A DNA stretch of 64,000 bases from Salinigranum salinum. GTDB lineage: Archaea > Halobacteriota > Halobacteria > Halobacteriales > Haloferacaceae. Numbering within the stretch: position 1 is the first letter of the stretch; every line of letters starts with the position of its first letter. The translations under genes and the position numbers were made by a program. Location of the stretch: positions 1,364,001 to 1,428,000 of the forward strand of contig NZ_VTOJ01000001.1 in the NCBI RefSeq assembly GCF_009176545.1, in the 5' to 3' direction. The notes beneath the pieces were generated by a model. It was not told where the DNA came from. It saw nothing but the letters and a program-made list of their open reading frames with translations, and made no database searches. Positions 53,340-61,717 of this stretch are shown here, piece by piece.

Positions 53340-54608
53340 ATGACGAACATCGACGTCGAACCGGTCGACTCCGTCGACGACGAGGACGCCGAGGAGACAC
53401 ACGTCCACGGCGAGGGCGACGCGATCGAGGTCGAGACGGGCACGATCGAGGATTCGGAGGCCGACCTCCCGGTCGGCGTCGACGCCCCGGAGTACGTCCT
53501 CTACGGGGGGAAGGGCGGCGTCGGCAAGACGACGATGGCGGCGGCGACGGGGCTGTCGTCGGCGGCCGCGGGGACGCCGACGCTCGTCGTCTCGACCGAC
53601 CCGGCTCACTCGCTGTCGGATACGCTGGAGGTCGACATCCCGCCGCATCCGACGCAGATCCGCGACGATATGCCGCTGTACGCCGCCGAGATCGATCCCG
53701 ATAGCGTCGCACAGGGGCCGTTTGCCGGCGGCGAGTTCGATCCGGGCTTCGGCACGGGCGACGGGGGTGACGACGAACCGACGGGGGCGACGGCTGGACC
53801 GGGAGGTGTCGCCGGGAGCGACGAGAACCCCTTCACTGGCCCCGATTCCGACGCGGGCGGCAACCCGTTCACGGGCGGCGCTGGCGAGGGTGGTCCGATG
53901 GGTGGGGCGATGGGCGGTCTCGGCGACCTCTTCGGGGGGGACTCGCCGCTGAGCGGGCCGATGCCCGGCGCGGACGAGGCCGCGGCGATGCAGCAGCTGC
54001 TCGAATATCTCGACGACCCACGCTTCGACCGCGTCGTCGTCGACACGGCCCCGACGGGGCACACCCTTCGACTCCTGGAACTCCCCGAGGTGATGGACTC
54101 GATGGCGGGCCGGCTCCTCCGAATGCGCGAACAGTTCTCCGGGCTGATGGACGGCATCAAAGGCATGTTCGGTGGGTCGGTCGACAGCGACCGCCCGATG
54201 GCCGACCTGGAAGAGCTGGCCGACCGGATCGAACGGTTGCGAGCGGTGCTCCGCGATCCCGCGAAGACGGACTTCCGCGTCGTGCTGGTGCCCGAGAAGA
54301 TGAGCGTTCTCGAGTCGGAGCGCCTGATCCGACGGCTGGACGAGTTCGGCATCCCGGTCCAGACGGTCGTCGTCAACCAGGTGATGGAGGATCTGGCGGA
54401 GGTCGCTACCGACGTCGACCCCTCCTGGGTCGTCTCGCCCGACCTCGACCACTGCGAGTTCTGTCAGCGTCGCTGGAAGGTCCAGCAGGCGGCGCTCTCG
54501 GAGGCGATGGACCTCTTTCGTGGACACGACGTCAAGCGCGTTCCGCTCCTCGCTGACGAGGTGCAGGGCGAGGCCGCGCTGCGGGTTGTCGCGGCCTGTC
54601 TGCGGTGA
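53340..54608 (+). CDS. Get3/ArsA family ATPase
   Basis: A 422-residue deviant-Walker ATPase of the Get3/ArsA family, which delivers tail-anchored proteins or exports arsenite. The P-loop is GGKGGVGKTT (residues 56-65), switch I is STDPAHSLSD, switch II is VVVDTAPTGHTLRLLELP and the late CEFCQRRW supplies the C-x2-C zinc-binding pair typical of Get3. Residues about 129-210 are a Gly/Pro-rich insertion with DENPFTGPD and GGNPFTGG repeats, far more flexible than in bacterial ArsA. The ATG at 53340 is used. Divergent KAP-TPR shares the promoter gap of about 110 bases. Confidence 0.9.
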   Translation: MTNIDVEPVDSVDDEDAEETHVHGEGDAIEVETGTIEDSEADLPVGVDAPEYVLYGGKGGVGKTTMAAATGLSSAAAGTPTLVVSTDPAHSLSDTLEVDIPPHPTQIRDDMPLYAAEIDPDSVAQGPFAGGEFDPGFGTGDGGDDEPTGATAGPGGVAGSDENPFTGPDSDAGGNPFTGGAGEGGPMGGAMGGLGDLFGGDSPLSGPMPGADEAAAMQQLLEYLDDPRFDRVVVDTAPTGHTLRLLELPEVMDSMAGRLLRMREQFSGLMDGIKGMFGGSVDSDRPMADLEELADRIERLRAVLRDPAKTDFRVVLVPEKMSVLESERLIRRLDEFGIPVQTVVVNQVMEDLAEVATDVDPSWVVSPDLDHCEFCQRRWKVQQAALSEAMDLFRGHDVKRVPLLADEVQGEAALRVVAACLR

Positions 54609-54729
54609 CGGCGGCAGGACAGGTGAACCACACGGACGACGTGTTCTGACTCTCGAGCGGCAGGCGTTCGACCCTCCCGGCGAGCGACTCGTCGCGTTGG
54701 CGCCCACAGCGACGCTTTCGGAGCCGCGA

Positions 54730-54948
54730 TCACTCCTCACTGGACGAGGTGTCGATCCCGAGCAGCGCGTTCCCCCCACAGTGACCGGTCAGCGAGTTCG
54801 ACAGGAGGCCCAGTCCCGCGATCCCCGTCACCGCGGCCACGACGTCCCTTCGGTCGAGGAGCGCGCCGACAGCCATCGCGAGCAACCAGATCCCCCCGAC
54901 GCCGCGAACCACTCGGTCGGCCGTGGACATGTTCCGACTGAGATCCAT
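54730..54948 (-). CDS. DUF2892 (YgaP-like) two-span membrane protein
   Basis: A 72-residue membrane protein, MDLSRNMSTADRVVRGVGGIW followed by two short helices (LLAMAVGALL and VVAAVTGIAGLGLL) and the ending TGHCGGNALLG. The N-x-(G/S)-x-DR-hydrophobic opening and GHCxxNxLLG ending are the DUF2892/YgaP-like signature; the Cys is conserved in relatives that act with rhodanese domains. The start could also be the second Met at 54930. It stands alone between Get3 and an SDR gene. Confidence 0.8.
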   Translation of the reverse strand: MDLSRNMSTADRVVRGVGGIWLLAMAVGALLDRRDVVAAVTGIAGLGLLSNSLTGHCGGNALLGIDTSSSEE

Positions 54949-55146
54949 AGCGCAAGCTAACAGCCCGTCGCACTAAAACGACACGCGGCAGCGTCCCGGT
55001 TGCGATTCCCACCCGGTACGCCGGGACGCTCTGTCGTCGCGCCTCGTCCCCTCGTGTTCGATCCCCCGTCTCGACGCACGTCGCCGCCAGCGGCGTCCAC
55101 CGGGAGTGCGGCGTGACACTCCTGCGGCCGGCCGCGTCGCGGACGC

Positions 55147-55974
55147 TCAGGAGAGCTTTCGGACGAGACCGAACGCCTTGTCGCGGAGGGCGTCGGGGAC
55201 GAACCGACCGAGCACGGCGATCCGGGCGACGGTCCCGACGGGGTAGCGCGCGGCGGGCTTGGTCGCCGAGGCCGCGTTGACGATGTCCTCGGCGACCCGC
55301 TCGGGCGACTCCTCCCAGAAGCCGCCGCCGCTGACCGCGTCGGCGTCGTCGAACGCCTTGTAGAACGACGCGTACGCCTCCGACCGGTCGAGGCCGTTGT
55401 CGACCTCCTCGGCGGCACGGTCCTGGAACGACGTGTCGACCGGCCCGGGCTCGACGAGGACGACGTCGATGCCCAGGTCGTCGACCTCGACACGGAGCGC
55501 GTCGCTCATCGCCTCGAGGGCGAACTTCGAGCCGCAGTAGACGCCGCCGCCGGGGAACGAGAGACGCCCGGCGGCGCTGGAGACGTTGACGATCGTCCCC
55601 TCCTCCTGCTCGCGCATATGCGGGAGGACCGCTCGCGTCAGCCGGTGGGGACCGTAGACGTTGACGTCGAACTGCCGGTGGACCTTCTCGGTGGGGACGT
55701 CCTCGACGGGGCCGAACTGCGCGTAGCCGGCGTTGTTGACCAGGCAATCGATGCGGCCGTGTTCGTCGACGATGCGCGAGACGACCCGCTCGACGTCGTC
55801 GTCGTCCGTCACGTCGAGCGTGGAGATGTCGCAGCCGCGCTCACCCAGCGTCTCGATGTCCGCGGGGTTGCGGGCAGTGGCGTACACCTCCCACTCCTCG
55901 TCGAGGAAGGCGCGGGCGGTGGCACGACCGATCCCCGACGAGCAACCGGTGATGAGAACCGTCTTCGGATGCAC
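55147..55974 (-). CDS. SDR family NAD(P)-dependent oxidoreductase
   Basis: A 275-residue classical short-chain dehydrogenase. TGCSSGIGRATA is the cofactor loop, ATARNPADIE places an Arg after strand 2 (favouring NADP), then NNAGYAQFGP, SSAAGRLSFPGGG and the catalytic YCGSK. The 60-residue C-terminal part beyond the core suggests a lipid- or ketone-type substrate, as in sterol-dehydrogenase-like members, but none is certain. It starts MHPKTVLIT at the ATG at 55974 and lies alone. Confidence 0.9.
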   Translation of the reverse strand: MHPKTVLITGCSSGIGRATARAFLDEEWEVYATARNPADIETLGERGCDISTLDVTDDDDVERVVSRIVDEHGRIDCLVNNAGYAQFGPVEDVPTEKVHRQFDVNVYGPHRLTRAVLPHMREQEEGTIVNVSSAAGRLSFPGGGVYCGSKFALEAMSDALRVEVDDLGIDVVLVEPGPVDTSFQDRAAEEVDNGLDRSEAYASFYKAFDDADAVSGGGFWEESPERVAEDIVNAASATKPAARYPVGTVARIAVLGRFVPDALRDKAFGLVRKLS

Positions 55975-56114
55975 GGCGGTACGTCGGAACGCGGACAGTT
56001 AAGTGCCACCGATTGCGGTGAGTCGGGCGTGTCCGCCGCATCCGCATCTACGGCTCTCGGATGCCCTCGTCTTCGCCTCTCTCCGGGAGGACGCTCCGGT
56101 CTCTCGTGTCGGCT

Positions 56115-56190
56115 GTACGCCGTCGCATCCGGCTGGCTCGGCTGTACGCCGTCTCGGCTCAGGTGTACGCCGTCTCGGCTCAGGCGTACT
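56115..56190. repeat. 21-bp tandem repeat at the endonuclease V gene end
   Basis: The word GTACGCCGTCTCGGCTCAGG and close relatives begin at 56144, 56165 and 56186 (period 21), and a partial earlier copy begins at 56115 (offset 29). The last copy runs over the stop codon region of the reverse-strand endonuclease V gene (stop at 56180-56182). It resembles the 18-bp repeat that covers the end of the PAC2 gene. Confidence 0.75.
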
Positions 56191-56974
56191 CCGTTTTTAC
56201 TTCGTCCGCGTACGCGTCCGCGAGGCGGGTCGGTTCGGGGAGCTTGTAGCCGGCACAACAGCGAGAGACGAGGTCGACGGCGGTCTCGGCCGACACGCGG
56301 TGGCCGGGGCTGACGTACAGCGGGTTGATCTTCCGACTCGTCTCGTACTGGCGCGACTGGAACGCGTAGCCGATGACGCGCCCGTCCGGGGCGTCCACGT
56401 CTGCGTCCGCGAGGATCGGCGTGCGCCACCCCTCGGGTCTGCCGTCGACCGACTCGCGGGACCGCCCACACAGGAGCGACTTGGCGACCCCGACGCTCGG
56501 CCGGTCGAAGACGACGCCCATGTGGGTCGCCAGCCCGGCCTGTCGGAAGTGGATTCGGCCGCTCCCGTCGAAGACGAGGAGGTCCGGATCCGTCTCGAGC
56601 TCGGCGAGGGCGTCGACGATGGGACCGCCCTCGCGGAACGACAGCAGTCCGGGGATGTACGGGATCGAGAGCTCCGAGACGGCGTGGGCGCGCTCGATCA
56701 CCTCGCCGTCACGGAGGCAGACGACGGCGCTGACCGCCCGGTCGTCGAGGAACGCCTGGTCGACCCCGGCGACGACGGGAGGCTCCGAGCGCCACGTCCC
56801 GTCGAGTGCAGTCTGGCCCTCACCCGCGTTCGCGCCCGAGATGCGGACGCGAGCGGGGTCGAACGTGAACTCGTCGACGAACGACGCCGCCTCGGCGACA
56901 CGCCGCTGTAGCGCCTCCATCTCGGCTCGCGAGGCGGTCGCGTCGGGCAGGTACTGGGGAAAACGCGGCTCCAT
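56180..56974 (-). CDS. nfi: Endonuclease V
   Basis: A 264-residue endonuclease V, which nicks DNA one base 3' of deaminated adenine (hypoxanthine). VAGVDQAFLDD carries the first catalytic Asp, IPYIPGLLSFREGGP the conserved Tyr-Pro-Gly-x-L-x-F-R-E block and LLVFDGSGRIHFRQAGLATHMG the second Asp and the His of the DNA-wedge region. The N-terminal 40 residues are extra relative to bacterial Nfi. The ATG at 56974 is used; it lies six bases beyond the rhomboid stop. Confidence 0.92.
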   Translation of the reverse strand: MEPRFPQYLPDATASRAEMEALQRRVAEAASFVDEFTFDPARVRISGANAGEGQTALDGTWRSEPPVVAGVDQAFLDDRAVSAVVCLRDGEVIERAHAVSELSIPYIPGLLSFREGGPIVDALAELETDPDLLVFDGSGRIHFRQAGLATHMGVVFDRPSVGVAKSLLCGRSRESVDGRPEGWRTPILADADVDAPDGRVIGYAFQSRQYETSRKINPLYVSPGHRVSAETAVDLVSRCCAGYKLPEPTRLADAYADEVKTEYA

Positions 56975-56980
56975 CGGGTG

Positions 56981-57904
56981 TCAGAAGCGACCGCGACCGG
57001 GGCCTGCTCCGCCGCCACCGCCACCGAACTGGAGCGACTGTGGGACGCCCACTTTCCCCTTCACCCGGCCGCCGTACGCCAGTCCCACCAGGAGCCCAAC
57101 GAGGTGGGCGAAGTGGGCGACGTTCCCGCCCAGGGCACCGACGCCGTTCGCAGCGCCGAAGCCGGCGACGATGCTGAACGCCGCGAAGCCGAAGGTGAGC
57201 ACCCACAGCGGCATGGGGATGATGAAGTAGAGGTACACCTTCAGGTTCGGGTTCAGGACCGTGAGCACGCCGAGGACGCCCATGATCGCGCCGGACGCGC
57301 CCACCACGCCGGGTCCGAACGGGCCGGTCGTCACGAGGGTCGTCCCGACCTGTGCGAGGCCGGCGAGGATGCCCGCCACGAGGAACAGCGCCGTGAAGCG
57401 CTTCGTGTCGAGGTACCGCTCCACGACGGGGCCGAAGAAGTACAGCGCGATGCTGTTGAACGCGATGTGCGTGAAGCCGCCGTGGGCGAACATCGATGTG
57501 AACCAGGTCCAGACGTACTCGATGTGGTTTGGCCGGAGCACGAACACCGCCTGCCAGACCTCGGTGCGGGGGCCGAAGCCGAGGACGAACGGGAAGACGA
57601 ACACCTGCAGCCCGAACGTGATCCACATCAACCCGAGGACGAGGTAGCTCACGTTCCCACGGAAGTAGCCGAGGGGGCCGCCAGTCGACGTGAGGCGATC
57701 GAGCACTCCCTTCGACCGCCCGCCCTTCGTGTTTACCGAGGCGTCGAAGTCGCTCTCGAAGACGCCCGCGGGGTCGTTCCACTCGTTCAGCCCGGGGCAG
57801 CCGTGGTTCTCGGGCAGGCGGTGTTCGCCGCAGAACGTCTCTCCGCAGCGCCGACACTGGTACGGCAAGTTCTCGTCTCTGCCGCACGCGTCACACTTCG
57901 CCAT
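56981..57904 (-). CDS. AN1-type zinc finger-rhomboid protease fusion
   Basis: A 307-residue fusion. The N-terminal 40 residues (MAKCDACGRDENLPYQCRRC ... FCGEHRLPENHGC) form an AN1-like zinc finger with Cys/His spacing typical of that class. A linker leads to a six-helix rhomboid-type serine protease: HGGFTHIAFN, the catalytic Ser in GASGAIMG, and the catalytic His in AHFAHLVGLLVG. The C-terminus is Gly-rich (GGGGGGAGPGRG). AN1-rhomboid fusions are known in haloarchaea; substrate is not. The ATG at 57904 is used because the finger begins directly after it. Confidence 0.9.
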   Translation of the reverse strand: MAKCDACGRDENLPYQCRRCGETFCGEHRLPENHGCPGLNEWNDPAGVFESDFDASVNTKGGRSKGVLDRLTSTGGPLGYFRGNVSYLVLGLMWITFGLQVFVFPFVLGFGPRTEVWQAVFVLRPNHIEYVWTWFTSMFAHGGFTHIAFNSIALYFFGPVVERYLDTKRFTALFLVAGILAGLAQVGTTLVTTGPFGPGVVGASGAIMGVLGVLTVLNPNLKVYLYFIIPMPLWVLTFGFAAFSIVAGFGAANGVGALGGNVAHFAHLVGLLVGLAYGGRVKGKVGVPQSLQFGGGGGGAGPGRGRF

Positions 57905-57972
57905 TACGTGCGCATAACGGCGTGGCAGTAAAAGGGATTGCCCTCCTGCGCAGTTCGGCCGCACACGGCTGC

Positions 57973-58119
57973 TCAGACGTCTCGCTCGTGCGATTCGTCC
58001 TCGTCGGTCGGCTCCGGTGCGGGCGTCGGGACGACCGTCGGGTGATCCATGCCGAGACGAGGTCGTTCGGCTGCCATCTCACTCGACCGTTCGGGATCGA
58101 CCGAGAAAAAATTACCCAT
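57973..58119 (-). CDS. Possible 48-residue small protein
   Basis: The gap upstream of the rhomboid gene holds an ATG-started open frame, MGNFFSVDPERSSEMAAERP ... MDHPTVVPTPAPEPTDEDES ending ERDV and TGA at 57973-57975. Composition (acidic, Pro-rich, no Arg bias) and third-base GC are gene-like, whereas the other frames there are Arg-rich. The block MDHPTVVPT reads like a motif. There is no neighbour on the same strand closer than 60 bases. I give it as a candidate. Confidence 0.4.
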   Translation of the reverse strand: MGNFFSVDPERSSEMAAERPRLGMDHPTVVPTPAPEPTDEDESHERDV

Positions 58120-58180
58120 GCGCATAATTCATGCGGTGCGACGCGTTCGATAACCGTGGGGTATGGCGGACGGCTCTCGA

Positions 58181-59185
58181 TCACCGAGCGCCAGTGCGGA
58201 GAGCTGCGCGTGCCTCCGTGGCGAGCCGGTCGACGACCGATGCTGCTGGCTCCACCGTTCGGACGAGTCCGCTGCTCTGCCCTGCGTACAGCGGGAACTC
58301 AGCCACGTCGCCGGTCGCGTCGGGCGTCGCGAGCGAGTCCTCGTAGCGACGGACCGGTGCCCTCCCGACCCGGCCGATCAGATCGTCCTCGCCCGGGCGG
58401 TCCCCGCGCGGTGGTCGGCCCGCGTCCTCCCAGGCGTCTGTCGTGGCGTTCTGGAGGACGCGATGCGGGACGCCGGACCACCCGCGATCGAACGGCGCCC
58501 CGGAGACGGTGTCCGTCTCGTCCGCGTCGACGACGCGGCGGCGGTACCGTTCGTGGACGTTCGCCTCGCGGGTGGCGACGAAGCGCGTCCCGAGCCACGC
58601 GGCGTCGGCACCGAGCGCGAGGACGGCGGCGACCCCACGTCCGTCACCGATCCCTCCGGCGGCGACCACCGGCACGTCGACGGTGTCGACGACGCGGGGG
58701 ACCAGCACCATGGTCGAGACGTCGCTCTGCAGGTGTCCACCCGCCTCGGCACCCTGTGCGACGACGGCGTCGACACCCGCGGCTGCGGCCTCTCGAGCCT
58801 CGGCCGCGCTCCCGACGGTCTGCCACACGTCGACGCCGGCGTCGTGAGCCCGGTCGACGTGCGGCGAGGCGTCCCCGAACGAGAGCGAGAGCACGTCGAC
58901 GTCGGCGGCGAGACACGCGTCGACGAGCTCGACGGCGGGAGTCGCCGTGGCGTCGGGATCGACGACGACGTTCGTGCCCACCGGTCCATCGGTCCGCTCG
59001 CGAGTCGCGGCGACCGTCTCCGGGACGGCGTCGGGGTCTCGCCAGGTCACGGCGAGCGTTCCCAGCCCGCCCGCTTCGGAGACGGCCGCGGCGAGTTCGG
59101 GGGAGGTCGCGCTCCCGATCGGAGCCTGTACGATCGGAACGTCGAGGCCGAGATGACGGGTGAGAGGTGTCCGGAGGGAGGGCAC
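58181..59185 (-). CDS. Nitronate monooxygenase-like flavoprotein
   Basis: A 334-residue FMN-dependent TIM barrel of the nitronate monooxygenase/enoyl-reductase II family. VPIVQAPIGSATSPELAAAVSEAGGLGTL, GVDAVVAQGAEAGGH (FMN phosphate) and VPVVAAGGIGDGRGVAAVLALGADAAWLGTRF are the standard blocks; the His in EAGGH is the usual catalytic base position. Translation begins at a GTG (59185). Activity towards nitronates is inferred; many members are annotated only by fold. Confidence 0.87.
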   Translation of the reverse strand: MPSLRTPLTRHLGLDVPIVQAPIGSATSPELAAAVSEAGGLGTLAVTWRDPDAVPETVAATRERTDGPVGTNVVVDPDATATPAVELVDACLAADVDVLSLSFGDASPHVDRAHDAGVDVWQTVGSAAEAREAAAAGVDAVVAQGAEAGGHLQSDVSTMVLVPRVVDTVDVPVVAAGGIGDGRGVAAVLALGADAAWLGTRFVATREANVHERYRRRVVDADETDTVSGAPFDRGWSGVPHRVLQNATTDAWEDAGRPPRGDRPGEDDLIGRVGRAPVRRYEDSLATPDATGDVAEFPLYAGQSSGLVRTVEPAASVVDRLATEARAALRTGAR

Positions 59186-59257
59186 ACACGTCGGTTCTCC
59201 CGACGGCGAGAAAAAGCCCGTGACTCGCGACTCGACAGCGTGAGACCGGCGGTCGCG

Positions 59258-59791
59258 TTACGCGAAGTTCTCCTCGTAGAGATCCATCGCGTGTTCGATG
59301 GCCTCCTTCGCGGTGGCGGCGTCGTCCCACCCGAGCGTCTCGACCTCTTTGCCCTCCTCGAGGTTCTTGTACGTCTCGAAGAACTCGCTGATCTCGGCTT
59401 TCGTCTGCGCGGTGAGGTCGTCGACGTCCTGGACGTGATCGTAGCGGGGGTCCTCGGTGGGAACCGCGATGACCTTGTCGTCCTGTTCGCCGTCGTCGTC
59501 CATCCCCATCAACGCGACGGGGCGGGCCTCGATGATACAGCCCGGGAAGGTCTGATCCTCGACGAGGACGAGCACGTCGAACGGATCGCCGTCGTCGTAG
59601 TACGTCCGCGGCATGAAGCCGTAGTCCGAGGGGTAGTGGACGTTCGAGTGGAGTACCCGGTCGAGGACGACGCCGGGGACGTCCTTGTCGTACTCGTACT
59701 TGTTCCGTTCGCCTTTCAGACACTCGACGACGGCGTAGACGACGTCCGGTGCGTCCGGACCGGTTTCCATCTCCTCCCAGAGGTTGACCAT
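59258..59791 (-). CDS. ppa: Inorganic pyrophosphatase
   Basis: A 177-residue soluble pyrophosphatase of family I. KGERNKYEYDKD and the metal site DGDPFDVLVLV with DDDGEQDDKVIAVP are all present, and Tyr-rich NVHYPSDYGFMP contributes active-site residues. It hydrolyses pyrophosphate to drive biosynthesis. It starts MVNLWEEMETGPDAP at the ATG at 59791. Long gene-free sequence lies upstream. Confidence 0.96.
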   Translation of the reverse strand: MVNLWEEMETGPDAPDVVYAVVECLKGERNKYEYDKDVPGVVLDRVLHSNVHYPSDYGFMPRTYYDDGDPFDVLVLVEDQTFPGCIIEARPVALMGMDDDGEQDDKVIAVPTEDPRYDHVQDVDDLTAQTKAEISEFFETYKNLEEGKEVETLGWDDAATAKEAIEHAMDLYEENFA

Positions 59792-60112
59792 ACGTGCCCG
59801 TCCGTTGACCGGCGCAAAAATCCGTCGGTCTCACCCGACCCGGTAGGTGTCAGCACATAGGTCGATCCGATGATCACGGAATATTCGTCGGTTACTCTCG
59901 AGTACATCGCCGGAGAGTCCTGTCTGAGCAGTAGCGGATGACTGTCGGAGTCCGTCACACGTGATGTAGATGATCACTATTCGTTGAATTCGAGCCGTAC
60001 GACCGGTCTCGACACTATTGCGTGATTCTCTGAACCATATATTATGTCTGAGCTTATTGAAAGAAATAATGGTATGCGAAGTGTTAAATACCCCGGTGAC
60101 ATTTCTGGAGCT
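59792..60112. other. AT-rich non-coding gap before the PadR gene
   Basis: About 320 bases without a supportable gene. From 59950 on, AT content rises sharply (for example ATATATTATG and GTTAAATA near 60085), giving several TATA-like elements. GTTAAATA lies about 27 bases ahead of the PadR ATG at 60113, consistent with a leaderless start. I see no clear repeats; an operator is likely here. Confidence 0.5.
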
Positions 60113-60472
60113 ATGTCAGAGGCACAATCCTTAGGCACCGAATCTGGCATGGCGCGCGATCTGACCGCGTTCCAACAGAATATCCTCGTCATCCTCGCGG
60201 AGGAGCCCATGTACGGGCTGGCCATCAAGCGCCACCTCGAGGATTACTACGGCACCGAAGTCAACCACGGGCGCCTGTACCCCAACCTCGACGACCTCGT
60301 CGAGATGGGGCTCGTCGACAAGAGCGAGCTCGACAAGCGCACGAACCAGTACGAGCTGACGGAGAAGGGCCACCAGACGGTTCTGGACCGCTTCAACTGG
60401 ATGCTCTCGAAGTTCGTCACGGGCGACGAACGCGCGGACGAGATCCGCGAACTGATCGACGGTCACCTGTAG
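60113..60472 (+). CDS. PadR family transcriptional regulator
   Basis: A 119-residue DNA-binding protein. ARDLTAFQQNILVILAEEPM and YGLAIKRHLEDYYGTEVNHG form the winged helix of PadR, with GRLYPNLDDLVEMGLVDKSE and YELTEKGHQTVLDRF completing it. The ATG at 60113 is used; an upstream in-frame start at 60044 lies within the AT-rich promoter and is rejected. Its stop overlaps the convergent RnhA-operon gene's stop by ten bases. It probably controls a nearby gene in response to a small molecule, but its target is not evident. Confidence 0.9.
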   Translation: MSEAQSLGTESGMARDLTAFQQNILVILAEEPMYGLAIKRHLEDYYGTEVNHGRLYPNLDDLVEMGLVDKSELDKRTNQYELTEKGHQTVLDRFNWMLSKFVTGDERADEIRELIDGHL

Positions 60473-61017
60473 TCGGGCAACTCGGCGTCGACCGTCTCGA
60501 ACAGGAGTCGCAGCGACTCCTCGACCACCGTTTTCTGCGCGTCAGTCGGCCAGGCGTTCCTGGGGTAGTACTCGTCGAGGAACTCCCGGAGTTCGCGCCT
60601 CGACGCCGTCTCGACCCGCCGCGTGTAGTGGTTCCCCATGAAGTCCGCGAACGCTCGGACGTTCGCCGCGTGGACCGGGCCATGGTGCGCGTCGACGCGC
60701 TCGACTACGTCGGCGTTGTGTGACTCGACGTCCCGCCACTCGTCGTCCGCGCCCGCGTCCGAGAGCGGGAGTTCGACGGCGCGGGAGAGGTCGTCCATCC
60801 GCTCTGTCCGGGCGACACCGTCCTCGAACCACTCCGCCGGATTCAACACCAGGGTGTCGTCGGCCTCGCGGTAGCGGGCGATGTAGCCGTGCTCCGACAG
60901 GAGTTCGTCGCGCCGCCGTCTGTGTGCTGCCGCCTCGCCCTGGTCGGGGACGTCGCGGGCGAGTCGCGTCAGTCGCTCGGCCTCGTCGATCAGTTGGTCG
61001 GGAGGTCCGTCAGCCAT
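60463..61017 (-). CDS. RnhA-operon conserved haloarchaeal protein
   Basis: A 184-residue protein conserved beside rnhA in haloarchaea. It is mostly helical and highly charged, with LLSEHGYIARYREADDTLVLNPAEWFEDGV and RAFADFMGNHYTRR segments but no enzymatic motif I recognise. Its start overlaps the end of rnhA by eight bases, so the two are translated together; a helper role for RNase HI or RNA-DNA hybrid metabolism is plausible. Its stop overlaps that of the convergent PadR gene. Confidence 0.8.
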   Translation of the reverse strand: MADGPPDQLIDEAERLTRLARDVPDQGEAAAHRRRRDELLSEHGYIARYREADDTLVLNPAEWFEDGVARTERMDDLSRAVELPLSDAGADDEWRDVESHNADVVERVDAHHGPVHAANVRAFADFMGNHYTRRVETASRRELREFLDEYYPRNAWPTDAQKTVVEESLRLLFETVDAELPDYR

Positions 61018-61603
61018 CGTCGAACGCCTCGTTCGCGAGCGTGTCGGCGCGATCGTTTATTTCCCGCGGGACGTGCTCGAGCGACCACCGGTCGAACCCC
61101 GAGAGGAGTTCCAGCGCGGTGACGCGCCGTTCGCGCAGGCCGGGGTCGTTGACGTTCCACTCCCCCCGTACCTGCTTGACCACGAGTTCGGAGTCCCCCC
61201 GGACGTCCACCTCGTCGAAGCCGTGGTCGCGGGCGACCTCCAGCGCGCGGATCAGCGCCTCGTACTCCGCGCGGTTGTTGGTCGTCTCGTCGATCCGTTC
61301 GCCCCCCTCGGCGACGATCCCGTCGCTCGTGACGAGGGCGTACCCGATCGCCGCCGGCCCCGGGTTCCCCCGGCTGGCCCCGTCGAAGTAGACGTGTGCT
61401 CGTCCACCACTCTCTCGTAGCAGTGCGAGGAGGTCGACCGGCGTCGCTCCCTGCACGACCACCTTGTCGTCGTAGGCGACGGCGACCGCGCCGTCACGCG
61501 CCGCTCGCCACCGTTCGTACTCGGTGTTCCCGGCTTCGACGTCGACGCCCGCGGCCTCGAGCCGCCGTCGCGCCTCGTCCGGGTCACACTCGACACTCGG
61601 CAT
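61010..61603 (-). CDS. rnhA: Ribonuclease HI
   Basis: A 197-residue type 1 RNase H that cleaves RNA in RNA-DNA hybrids. All four acidic catalytic residues are seen: Asp in YFDGASRGNPGP, Glu in NNRAEYEAL, Asp in VRGDSELVVKQV and Asp in INDRADTLANEA. The first 65 residues form a haloarchaeal N-terminal extension (VECDPDEARRRLEAAGVDVE), perhaps hybrid-binding. The ATG at 61603 is used. It is the first gene of the pair and overlaps the next by eight bases. Confidence 0.94.
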   Translation of the reverse strand: MPSVECDPDEARRRLEAAGVDVEAGNTEYERWRAARDGAVAVAYDDKVVVQGATPVDLLALLRESGGRAHVYFDGASRGNPGPAAIGYALVTSDGIVAEGGERIDETTNNRAEYEALIRALEVARDHGFDEVDVRGDSELVVKQVRGEWNVNDPGLRERRVTALELLSGFDRWSLEHVPREINDRADTLANEAFDDG

Positions 61604-61717
61604 CGTCCGGGCTTCGGACGCCGGGCGTTAAGACCGTTCGCTCTCGACTTCCCCCCGACCCGGTGGGCGTCTCGCCCGTAGGCTTAAGTGTCAGCGCAAA
61701 TGGAACACAAAAATGTA

